Positions 57,501 through 64,000 of a DNA stretch of 64,000 nt are shown piece by piece; positions within the stretch are counted from its first letter, which is position 1; each line of letters begins with the position of its first letter. The position numbers were made by a program, and so were the translations under genes. This DNA is from Variovorax beijingensis (GTDB lineage Bacteria; Pseudomonadota; Gammaproteobacteria; Burkholderiales; Burkholderiaceae_C): NCBI RefSeq assembly GCF_003951285.1, contig NZ_RXFQ01000001.1, forward strand, positions 124,001 through 188,000, in the 5' to 3' direction. The notes below the pieces were generated by a model that worked only from the letters and a program-made list of their open reading frames with translations, was not told where the DNA came from and ran no database searches.

Positions 57501-60323
57501 TCAGTGCGCCTTGTCCCAGTTGGGACCGATGCCGATCTCGGCCAGCAGCGGCACCTTGAGTTCGGCCACGCCGGCCATCAGGCGCGGGATCTCGGTGCGC
57601 ACCCATTCGATCTCTGTCTCGGGCACTTCGAACACCAGTTCGTCGTGCACCTGCATGATCATGCGGGTGGCGCGCTTCTCTTCGTCAAGCACGTTCTGTA
57701 CCTTGATCATGCTGAGCTTGATCAGGTCGGCCGCCGTGCCCTGCATCGGCGCATTGATGGCCGCGCGCTCGGCGCCGCCGCGGCGCGGGCCGTTGGGCGA
57801 ATTGATCTCGGGCAGGTAGAGGCGCCGGCCGAACACGGTCTCCACGTAGCCCTTTTCCTTGGCCAGCGCCTTGGTCTCGTCCATGTACGCCTTCACGCCC
57901 GGGTAGCGCGCAAAGTAGCGGTCGATGTAGGAGGCCGCGGCCTTGGTTTCGATGCCCAGGTTGCGCGCCAGGCCGAAGCTGCTCATGCCGTAGATGAGCC
58001 CGAAGTTGATCACCTTGGCATAGCGGCGCTGCTCGCTCGACACCTGGTCGGGCGTGGCGCCGAACACCTCCGCCGCGGTGGCGCGGTGCACGTCGATGCC
58101 TTCCCTGAAGGCGCGCAGCAGCGACTCGTCGCCGCTGATGTGGGCCATGATGCGCAGCTCGATCTGCGAGTAGTCGGCGCTCGCGATCACGCTGCCGGCC
58201 GGCGCAATGAAGGCCTCGCGCACGCGGCGGCCTTCGGGCGTGCGGATCGGGATGTTCTGCAGGTTGGGATCGTTGCTCGACAGGCGCCCCGTGACCGCCA
58301 CCGCCTGCGCATAGTGCGTGTGGACGCGGCCGGTGCGCGGGTTGGCGAGCTGGCCCAGCTTGTCGGTGTAGGTGCCCTTGAGCTTGGACAGGCCGCGGTG
58401 CTCGAGGATCTTGGCCGGCAGCGGATAGTCCTCGGCCAATTTTTCGAGCACTTCCTCGTCGGTGCTCGGTGCGCCGCTGGGCGTCTTCTTGACCACCGGC
58501 AGGCCCAGCTTGGTGAAGAAGATCTCGCCGATCTGCTTGGGCGAGCCCAGGTTGAAGGGCTGGCCCGCGATCTCGTAGGCCTCCTGCTCGAGCGCCATGA
58601 TGCGCGTGCCGAGTTCGTGGCTCTGCGCGGCGAGCGTGGGCGCATCGATCAGCACGCCGTTGCGCTCGACGCGGTAGAGCGCCTCGCTCGAATCCATCTC
58701 GAGCTGGTAGATGAAGCGCAGCTTCTCGTCGCGCTCGATCTGCGGCCAGAGCGTGAGGTGCACGTCGAGCGTCTGGTCGCTGTCCTCGCACGAATATTCA
58801 GCGGCCTTGGCGATATCGACCTGGCTGAACGGGATCTGGTGCGCGCCCTTGCCGCACAGGTCCTCGTACGAGATGCCGCTGCGCCCCAGGTGGCGTTCGG
58901 CCAGGCTCGCGAGGCCGTGCGGCCGGTGCGCCTCGAGCACGTAGCTCTGCAGCATGGTGTCGTGCGCATAGCCCTGCACCTCGATGCCGTGGTTGGCGAA
59001 CACGTGGCGGTCGTACTTGATGTGCTGGCCGAGCTTTTTCTTCGCGGGGTTTTCGAGCCAGGGCTTGAGCCTGGCGAGCACCTCGTCGATGGGCAGCTGC
59101 GTGGGCGCGTCCGGATAGTTGTGCGCCAGCGGAACGTAGGCCGCCGCGCCGGGCTCGATGCTGAAGCTCACGCCGACGATACGCGCGACCATCTCGTCCA
59201 GCGAGGTGGTCTCGGTGTCGATGGCGGCCAGCTCGGCGGCCTCGAGCCTGGCGAGCCAGGCATCGAACTGCTCCCAGGTGGTGAGGGTCTCGTAGCGCAG
59301 GTTGCTCGCGGGCGCAGCGGCCTCCAGCGCGCCGAGCTCGGCCGATTCGTCGAACAGGCCGCCCTGGTCGGCGCTTGCGGCGGCGCCGCGGGCCATCTGC
59401 TTCTTGATGTTCTCCTCGATCAGCTCGGGCGGCACTTCCAGTGCCTCGAGCGACTTGACCAGGCTCTTGAAGCCGAACCGCTCGTAGAAGGGCTTGAGCT
59501 CGGCGGTCTGCGGCGCACCGACCGGCAGGCCTTCGAGCGAAGGCAGGCCGGCGACGTGCGCAGCCAGGTCGCAATCGGTGCGGATAGTGACGAGCTGGCG
59601 GCTCAGCGGGAGCTTGTCCAAGGCCTTGCGCAGGTTCTCGCCGGCCTGGCCTTTCACCTCGGCAGCGCGCTCGATCAGCGCATCGAGCGAGCCGTATTCG
59701 AGCAGCCACTTGGCAGCTGTCTTGGGGCCAACCTTCTCGACGCCGGGCACGTTGTCGACGGCATCGCCGACCAGCGTCTGGTAGTCAATCATCAGGTTGG
59801 GCGGCACGCCGAACTCCGACGTGACCCCCGCCACGTCGCGCTTCTTGCCGTTCATCGTGTCGATGATCGTGATGTGCTCGTCCACCAGCTGGCTCAGGTC
59901 CTTGTCGCCGCTCGAAACGATGACCTCGATGCCCTGCTGCGCCGCGGTCTTGGCGAGCGTGCCGATCACGTCGTCGGCCTCGATGTCGGGGACGCACAGC
60001 ACCGGCCAGCCCATCAGCTTGACCACCTCGTGGATGGGGTCGATCTGGCTGCGCAGGTCGTCGGGCATGGGGGAGCGGTTGGCCTTGTATTCGGGGTACA
60101 GGTCGTCGCGGAAGGTCTTGCCGGGTGCATCGAAGACGCAGGCCGCGTAGTCGGCGCGCACCTCGCGGCGCAGCGCCGTCATCATGTTGATCATTCCGCG
60201 GATGGCGCCGGTCGCCGGGCTCTTCGGGTCGCCGGGCACGGCCCGCAGGTCGGGCATGGCATGGAAGGCGCGGTAAAGATAGCTCGAGCCATCGACGAGC
60301 AGCAGCGTTTTCTTGTCGGTCAT
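57501..60323 (-). CDS. polA: DNA polymerase I
   Basis: The 940-residue enzyme fills repair gaps and removes RNA primers. The 5'-3' exonuclease domain is at about 1-290 (LLLVDGSSYLYRAFHAM, GDKDLSQLVDE). The 3'-5' exonuclease domain at about 340-530 keeps DTET, and its CEDSDQT region suggests proofreading is intact. The polymerase domain has motif A SADYSQIELR, motif B KVINFGLIYGM and motif C QVHDELVFEV. The start at 60323 gives MTDKKTLLLVDG. It is divergent from the DUF2782 and thrB genes, an arrangement common in Burkholderiales. Confidence 0.97.
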   Translation of the reverse strand: MTDKKTLLLVDGSSYLYRAFHAMPDLRAVPGDPKSPATGAIRGMINMMTALRREVRADYAACVFDAPGKTFRDDLYPEYKANRSPMPDDLRSQIDPIHEVVKLMGWPVLCVPDIEADDVIGTLAKTAAQQGIEVIVSSGDKDLSQLVDEHITIIDTMNGKKRDVAGVTSEFGVPPNLMIDYQTLVGDAVDNVPGVEKVGPKTAAKWLLEYGSLDALIERAAEVKGQAGENLRKALDKLPLSRQLVTIRTDCDLAAHVAGLPSLEGLPVGAPQTAELKPFYERFGFKSLVKSLEALEVPPELIEENIKKQMARGAAASADQGGLFDESAELGALEAAAPASNLRYETLTTWEQFDAWLARLEAAELAAIDTETTSLDEMVARIVGVSFSIEPGAAAYVPLAHNYPDAPTQLPIDEVLARLKPWLENPAKKKLGQHIKYDRHVFANHGIEVQGYAHDTMLQSYVLEAHRPHGLASLAERHLGRSGISYEDLCGKGAHQIPFSQVDIAKAAEYSCEDSDQTLDVHLTLWPQIERDEKLRFIYQLEMDSSEALYRVERNGVLIDAPTLAAQSHELGTRIMALEQEAYEIAGQPFNLGSPKQIGEIFFTKLGLPVVKKTPSGAPSTDEEVLEKLAEDYPLPAKILEHRGLSKLKGTYTDKLGQLANPRTGRVHTHYAQAVAVTGRLSSNDPNLQNIPIRTPEGRRVREAFIAPAGSVIASADYSQIELRIMAHISGDESLLRAFREGIDVHRATAAEVFGATPDQVSSEQRRYAKVINFGLIYGMSSFGLARNLGIETKAAASYIDRYFARYPGVKAYMDETKALAKEKGYVETVFGRRLYLPEINSPNGPRRGGAERAAINAPMQGTAADLIKLSMIKVQNVLDEEKRATRMIMQVHDELVFEVPETEIEWVRTEIPRLMAGVAELKVPLLAEIGIGPNWDKAH

Positions 60324-60420
60324 CGGGCCATTTTGCCGTGCCCGGACCGGCATCCCGAACCACGCCGGCAAGCGCCGACCGCCGACACCCCGAAAGCGCC
60401 CCCGCGCCTACAATCCCTGC

Positions 60421-60786
60421 ATGCCTAGCCCCACACTCCTGGTCGCCCGCCGCATCCTGCTGGCGCTGGCCTTTGCCGTCCCCGTTGCCGCCGTCCAGGC
60501 GCAGCCTGCGCCCGCCGCAACGCCTGCGCCGCCCGAGCCGCTACAAAACCAGGAGCAGGCCGACGGTCGCCGCAACCAGAAGGTCGAGCACATCCACACG
60601 GAAGACAGCGGCGCCTCGGTCGACGAGGTGCGCTATGGCGGCCGCACGCAGAGCATCAACGTGAAGCCCAAGGCCAACGTGCCGGGCTACGAGGTGCGGC
60701 CCAACGATCCAGGCGCGCGCACCGGTTCGGGCGATGCCAACTCGAACGGCAACGGCGCCCGGGTCTGGAACGTGATGAAGTTCTGA
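60421..60786 (+). CDS. DUF2782 family exported protein
   Basis: This 121-residue protein has a signal peptide (residues 1-28, ending VQAQ), a Pro/Ala linker and the DUF2782 core (RNQKVEHIHTEDSGASVDEVRYGGRTQSINVKPK). It ends in a Gly/Asn-rich stretch and WNVMKF. Function is unknown. The gene sits between polA and thrB, 46 bases upstream of thrB, a placement common in Burkholderiales. Confidence 0.82.
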   Translation: MPSPTLLVARRILLALAFAVPVAAVQAQPAPAATPAPPEPLQNQEQADGRRNQKVEHIHTEDSGASVDEVRYGGRTQSINVKPKANVPGYEVRPNDPGARTGSGDANSNGNGARVWNVMKF

Positions 60787-60832
60787 CCGTGTCGCGCCGC
60801 CTTCCACCTGCAGCAAGACGCTGAGCACCGCC

Positions 60833-61879
60833 ATGGCAGTTTTTACCGAAGTCGATTTCGGCGAGGCAGACGCGCTCGTGCAGCGCCTGGGCCTCGGCCC
60901 CCTGCGCGAGTTGCGCGGCATCGAGGGTGGCATCGAGAACACCAACTATTTCGCGACCACCGAAAGCGGCGAGTTCGTGCTGACGCTGTTCGAGCGCCTC
61001 AGCGCCGAGCAGCTTCCCTACTACCTTTGTCTCATGAAGCACCTGGCGGGCCGCGGCCTGCCGGTGCCCGAGCCGGTGGCCGATCCGGCCGTCCAGCCGC
61101 CCTCGGGCCATGCCCTGACGATTCCCGCGAACGCCCCGTGCGAACTGCTGCTCAAGGTGGCGGGCAAGCCGGCCGCGCTGGTGCAGCGGCTCTCGGGCCG
61201 AAGCGAGCTGGCTCCGGGCACGGCCCATTGCGCCGAGCTGGGCGCCCTGCTCGCGCGCATGCACCTGGCCGCGCGCGACTTTCCGCGCATCCAGCCGAAC
61301 CTGCGCGGCCTCGCATGGTGGAACGACACCGTGCCGGTGGTGCTGCCCTACGTCGACGAATCGCAGGCGGCGCTGCTGCGCGGCGAGCTCGCCTACCAGA
61401 ACCACATCGCCGAATCGTCGGCCTACGCGGCGCTGCCGCGCGGCCCCGTGCATGCCGACATGTTCCGCGACAACGTGATGTTCGCCACCGGAGACAACGC
61501 CAGCGCGGCGCCGCGCCTCACCGGCGTGTTCGACTTCTATTTCGCGGGCACCGACACCTGGCTGTTCGACCTGGCCGTGTGCCTGAACGACTGGGCCATC
61601 GATCTCTCGACCGGCCAGCACGACGCCGAACGCGCCGGCGCGCTGCTCGCGGCCTACGAAAGCGTGCGCCCGCTGAATGCGTCCGAGCGCGCGCTGCTGC
61701 CCGCCATGCTGCGCGCCGCGGCGCTGCGCTTCTGGATTTCACGGCTGTGGGACTTTCACCTGCCGCGCGAAGCCAGCATGCTGAAGCCGCACGACCCGGC
61801 GCACTTCGAGCGCGTGCTGCGCGAGCGCGCCACCCATCCGCATGCCATGGCGCAGTCGCTCGAGCCGCTGCCCGCCTGA
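60833..61879 (+). CDS. thrB: Homoserine kinase (APH-fold, ThrB type II)
   Basis: The 348-residue enzyme phosphorylates homoserine in threonine synthesis. It is the aminoglycoside-phosphotransferase-fold form found in many proteobacteria and not the GHMP-kinase form. It begins MAVFTEVDFGEADALVQRLGLG and has GGIENTNYF. The catalytic loop PVHADMFRDNVMF and the metal-binding FDFYFAGTDTWLFDLAV are intact. The membrane-protein gene starts ten bases downstream. Confidence 0.93.
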   Translation: MAVFTEVDFGEADALVQRLGLGPLRELRGIEGGIENTNYFATTESGEFVLTLFERLSAEQLPYYLCLMKHLAGRGLPVPEPVADPAVQPPSGHALTIPANAPCELLLKVAGKPAALVQRLSGRSELAPGTAHCAELGALLARMHLAARDFPRIQPNLRGLAWWNDTVPVVLPYVDESQAALLRGELAYQNHIAESSAYAALPRGPVHADMFRDNVMFATGDNASAAPRLTGVFDFYFAGTDTWLFDLAVCLNDWAIDLSTGQHDAERAGALLAAYESVRPLNASERALLPAMLRAAALRFWISRLWDFHLPREASMLKPHDPAHFERVLRERATHPHAMAQSLEPLPA

Positions 61880-61889
61880 CCCTTCAAAA

Positions 61890-62714
61890 ATGAAACTCCA
61901 CATCGTGCCGGCGCGAACCGGCGCCGTATGGGTCCGCCTCGGGCTCAAGACCTTCTGGCGGCAGCCGCTCGCCTTCATCTCGCTGTTCTTCCTGCTGATG
62001 GCGCTGATCTCGACGGTGTCGCTGCTGCCGCTGGTGGGCAGCGTACTGGCGCCGATCCTGCTGCCCTTCATGACGCTGGGCCTGATGGTGGCCACCTCGG
62101 TGGCCTACACCGACAACGCGGAGGGCGCCGGCATTGCCGGCCACGCGCAGCGGCCCACCGGATCGGCCATGTTCGTGGCGGTGGCCGCCGCCATGCGCAC
62201 CGAGTGGCGCTCGCTGGTCAAGCTCGGTGTGATCTCGGCGGCGTACTTCGTGGTGGCCGTGCTTCTCACGAGCTTCATCGATGGCGGAGAGCTGGCGCGC
62301 GCCTACCTGCTCGACGACATGCCCTCAGCCGAGACCATCGCGAGCAGCGACTTCCAGGTGGCACGCATGTTCCTCATGTGCCTGAACCTGCCGCTCTCGC
62401 TGGCGATGTGGCACGCCCCGGCGCTCGTGCACTGGCACGGCGTGGAGCCGGTGAAGAGCATCTTCTTCAGCGTGGTGGCGCTGTTCCGCAACTTCGGCGC
62501 CTACGCGCTCTTCGTGCTGGCGTGGTTCGGCGTGTTCCTGCTCGCGGGCATCGGCATGGGGCTCATCGCCACCGTGCTGGTCGGCGTGGGCGCGGCGGCC
62601 GGCGGCGCGGCCCTCGTCGGCAATGTGCTGATCGTGGGATCGGCGCTGGTGCTCGCGGCCATGTCGCTGAGCTCCACTTGGTTCACCTTCCGCGACAGCT
62701 TCGATCCGGGCTGA
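61890..62714 (+). CDS. BPSS1780-like integral membrane protein
   Basis: The 274-residue protein has about six hydrophobic segments and begins MKLHIVPARTGAVWVRLGLKTFWRQPLAF, a start shared by a betaproteobacterial membrane family often found after thrB. No transport or enzymatic motif is visible. The tail ends STWFTFRDSFDPG. Confidence 0.75.
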   Translation: MKLHIVPARTGAVWVRLGLKTFWRQPLAFISLFFLLMALISTVSLLPLVGSVLAPILLPFMTLGLMVATSVAYTDNAEGAGIAGHAQRPTGSAMFVAVAAAMRTEWRSLVKLGVISAAYFVVAVLLTSFIDGGELARAYLLDDMPSAETIASSDFQVARMFLMCLNLPLSLAMWHAPALVHWHGVEPVKSIFFSVVALFRNFGAYALFVLAWFGVFLLAGIGMGLIATVLVGVGAAAGGAALVGNVLIVGSALVLAAMSLSSTWFTFRDSFDPG

Positions 62715-62723
62715 TCCTTCTCC

Positions 62724-64000
62724 TCAATCGGCCGCGGCCTTGTCCTTGCGCAGGCTCGCGAACAGCGACCAGGCCATGCCGGCCAGGAGCAGCAGGCCGA
62801 TGCCCAGCGCTCCCCACAGCCACCACTTGCGCGATGGATGGGGCTGCGTGGGCACCGGCAATTGCGCCGCCGCGGCCACTGCTGCATCGACGGCGGCCAC
62901 CGGCGGCTGCGGCAGCACGACGGTGGCCTCGCCCGCCGCCACCGGCTTGTTCGCGCTGTAGCCCGGCAGCAGCGTGGCAAGCGCCAGCGCCGCGCCGGGC
63001 GGACCGCCCTGCACGGCGTTCTTCTCCGGCGCCGCATTCCAGGCCAGCGAATAAGGCGCGGCGCCCTGTGCCAAAAACACCAGCGTGCGCGGCGTCGCGC
63101 CCACCGCAATCGACGGCGGCGCCGCGCCCAGCAGGCTCACCGGCCCCGCGGTGCGCAGCCGCAGGTGCGTGTAGCGCGCGCCGTCCAGCGCCAGCACCGG
63201 CGAGCGCGCCTCCCCGCCCGTTTGCGCAAGGCGGTACACCACCGTGTCGATCAGCGGCACCTCGCCCGCACTGCCGGTGGGGGCCGCCGGCGGGCGCTGC
63301 CGATGCCGCAGCGCATACAACGGATTGCGCGGCACGGGCGCCGGATCGGCGGGGACCGTCGGCGTGGCGGCGAGCAGCCCCGAGATGCCGACCTGCGCCA
63401 GCGTGTTGACTTCGGCCAGATCGATGCGCAGCGCTTCCACCGGCAGGCCGCGCGGCAGTGCGTAGTCGCAGTGGTCGGCGCCGCAGCGCTCCGGCTTGAG
63501 CGCGCCGGACCATTGGAGCGGCGCCGTGGGCTCGGTCTCCTGCACGCTGTCGATCGCCACGCCGGTCAGCGGCGCGCCGCTGCGCGGATCGCTCCAGCGC
63601 AGGCGCAGGAAGCGCGCATGCACGCCGCCCAGCTCGACCGCGAGGCGCTCGATGGCCTGCCCGCCGTGCGCGAGCCGCACCAGCTGTTCCTCGCCTCCCA
63701 CCGGCCGCCAGTGCCGCAGGTCGTCGCTGGCCTCCAGCCTGAAGGCGAACAGGCCGCGCGCATCCGGCGCCACCTCGAAGCGCGCCTGCAGCAGGCCACC
63801 CTTGAGCTGGCTCGCATCGATCAGCCACTGCGCCGCTTCTGTCTGCTGGCGCGCCGGCTTGCGGGTCAGCGCCAGCGAGCCGTCGGGCCGCACCCTGAAG
63901 CTCGGCGACGCGTCGTCCGATGCATGGTCGGCACTCGCGGGCAGCGCGAAGATCGGCACCTCCTTCGAGCTGAAGCGCGGGGCCGCGGCCTCGTCGCGCA
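62724..64000 (-). CDS. DUF3999 family protein, truncated by the window edge
   Basis: At least 424 residues are visible and the frame stays open to the right edge, so the N-terminus with its expected signal peptide is missing. A GTG at 63959 is in frame but lies inside the domain. The protein is rich in beta-type segments (SLKLxGGLLQARFEVAPDAR-like, RFLRLRWSDPRSGAPLTGV) and ends in a single membrane helix (KWWLWGALGIGLLLLAGMAW) with a short basic tail. It is therefore probably a periplasmic domain anchored at its C-terminus. It is convergent with the membrane-protein gene. Function is unknown. Confidence 0.75.
   Translation of the reverse strand, partial: RDEAAAPRFSSKEVPIFALPASADHASDDASPSFRVRPDGSLALTRKPARQQTEAAQWLIDASQLKGGLLQARFEVAPDARGLFAFRLEASDDLRHWRPVGGEEQLVRLAHGGQAIERLAVELGGVHARFLRLRWSDPRSGAPLTGVAIDSVQETEPTAPLQWSGALKPERCGADHCDYALPRGLPVEALRIDLAEVNTLAQVGISGLLAATPTVPADPAPVPRNPLYALRHRQRPPAAPTGSAGEVPLIDTVVYRLAQTGGEARSPVLALDGARYTHLRLRTAGPVSLLGAAPPSIAVGATPRTLVFLAQGAAPYSLAWNAAPEKNAVQGGPPGAALALATLLPGYSANKPVAAGEATVVLPQPPVAAVDAAVAAAAQLPVPTQPHPSRKWWLWGALGIGLLLLAGMAWSLFASLRKDKAAAD

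Noticed and set aside
55887..60428. A 1513-codon open frame antisense to the LysR, M20 and polA genes
   Set aside because: The product is repetitive Leu/Val/Gly/Arg/His sequence without recognisable domains, while polA and the M20 peptidase on the other strand are unambiguous.

Overview
This 64-kb window comes from a high-GC (about two-thirds G+C) betaproteobacterial chromosome. Tightly packed operons with 4-bp ATGA/GTGA overlaps, the many ABC and TRAP uptake systems, the polA/thrB neighbourhood and the protein sequences fit Comamonadaceae, most likely Variovorax or a close relative. I see no rRNA, tRNA, prophage, insertion sequence or CRISPR array. No gene-free stretch exceeds about 240 bases.

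Layout. 1-4345: form II (CoxL-like) molybdenum hydroxylase genes, order S-L-M, with a divergent GAF/Fis regulator. 4353-7182: a SnoaL-like protein and a tungstate/molybdate ABC transporter (tupB-tupC-tupA). 7278-15554: a branched-chain-type ABC transporter (livKHMGF) continuing into a carbamoylase-type M20 hydrolase and an M81 (MlrC-like) peptidase, with a divergent GntR regulator. 15705-20771: LysR regulator, omega-amino-acid transaminase, ModE-like/PBP regulator and MFS transporter. 20829-25911: a SenA/EgtB-like enzyme with an altered iron motif and a TRAP transporter whose membrane and binding-protein genes face each other. 26024-29102: dxs-ispA-xseB isoprenoid operon. 29315-37765: Rieske oxygenase, EamA exporter, sulfurtransferase, a Zrg-like zinc-uptake cluster and a glutamine-rich DUF3300 lipoprotein. 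37787-49748: M20 peptidase, XRE-cupin regulator and a divergent eight-gene operon (amino-acid oxidase, second M81 peptidase, five-gene peptide ABC transporter, D-aminoacylase). 49755-56173: small acidic protein, ZIP transporter, dienelactone hydrolase, Asp/Glu-type racemase, orphan binding protein, DadA-like dehydrogenase and LysR regulator. 56181-64000: M20 peptidase, polA, DUF2782, thrB, a membrane protein and a truncated DUF3999 gene.

Two themes recur. Molybdenum/tungsten: a Mo-enzyme, its likely oxyanion importer with a palindromic operator, and a ModE-like regulator. Unusual peptides and D-amino acids: two M81 peptidases in two separate transporter operons, a D-aminoacylase, two FAD amino-acid oxidases/dehydrogenases, a racemase and several M20 amidohydrolases.

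The most notable observations are the XRE-cupin-flanked operon with three TTGCG-N4-CGCAA palindromes, an attenuator-like leader before the Rieske gene, a dispersed palindromic repeat that supplies the N-terminus of a DUF3299 protein, the SenA-like protein with an Arg at an iron-ligand position, and pure polyglutamine tracts in the DUF3300 lipoprotein.
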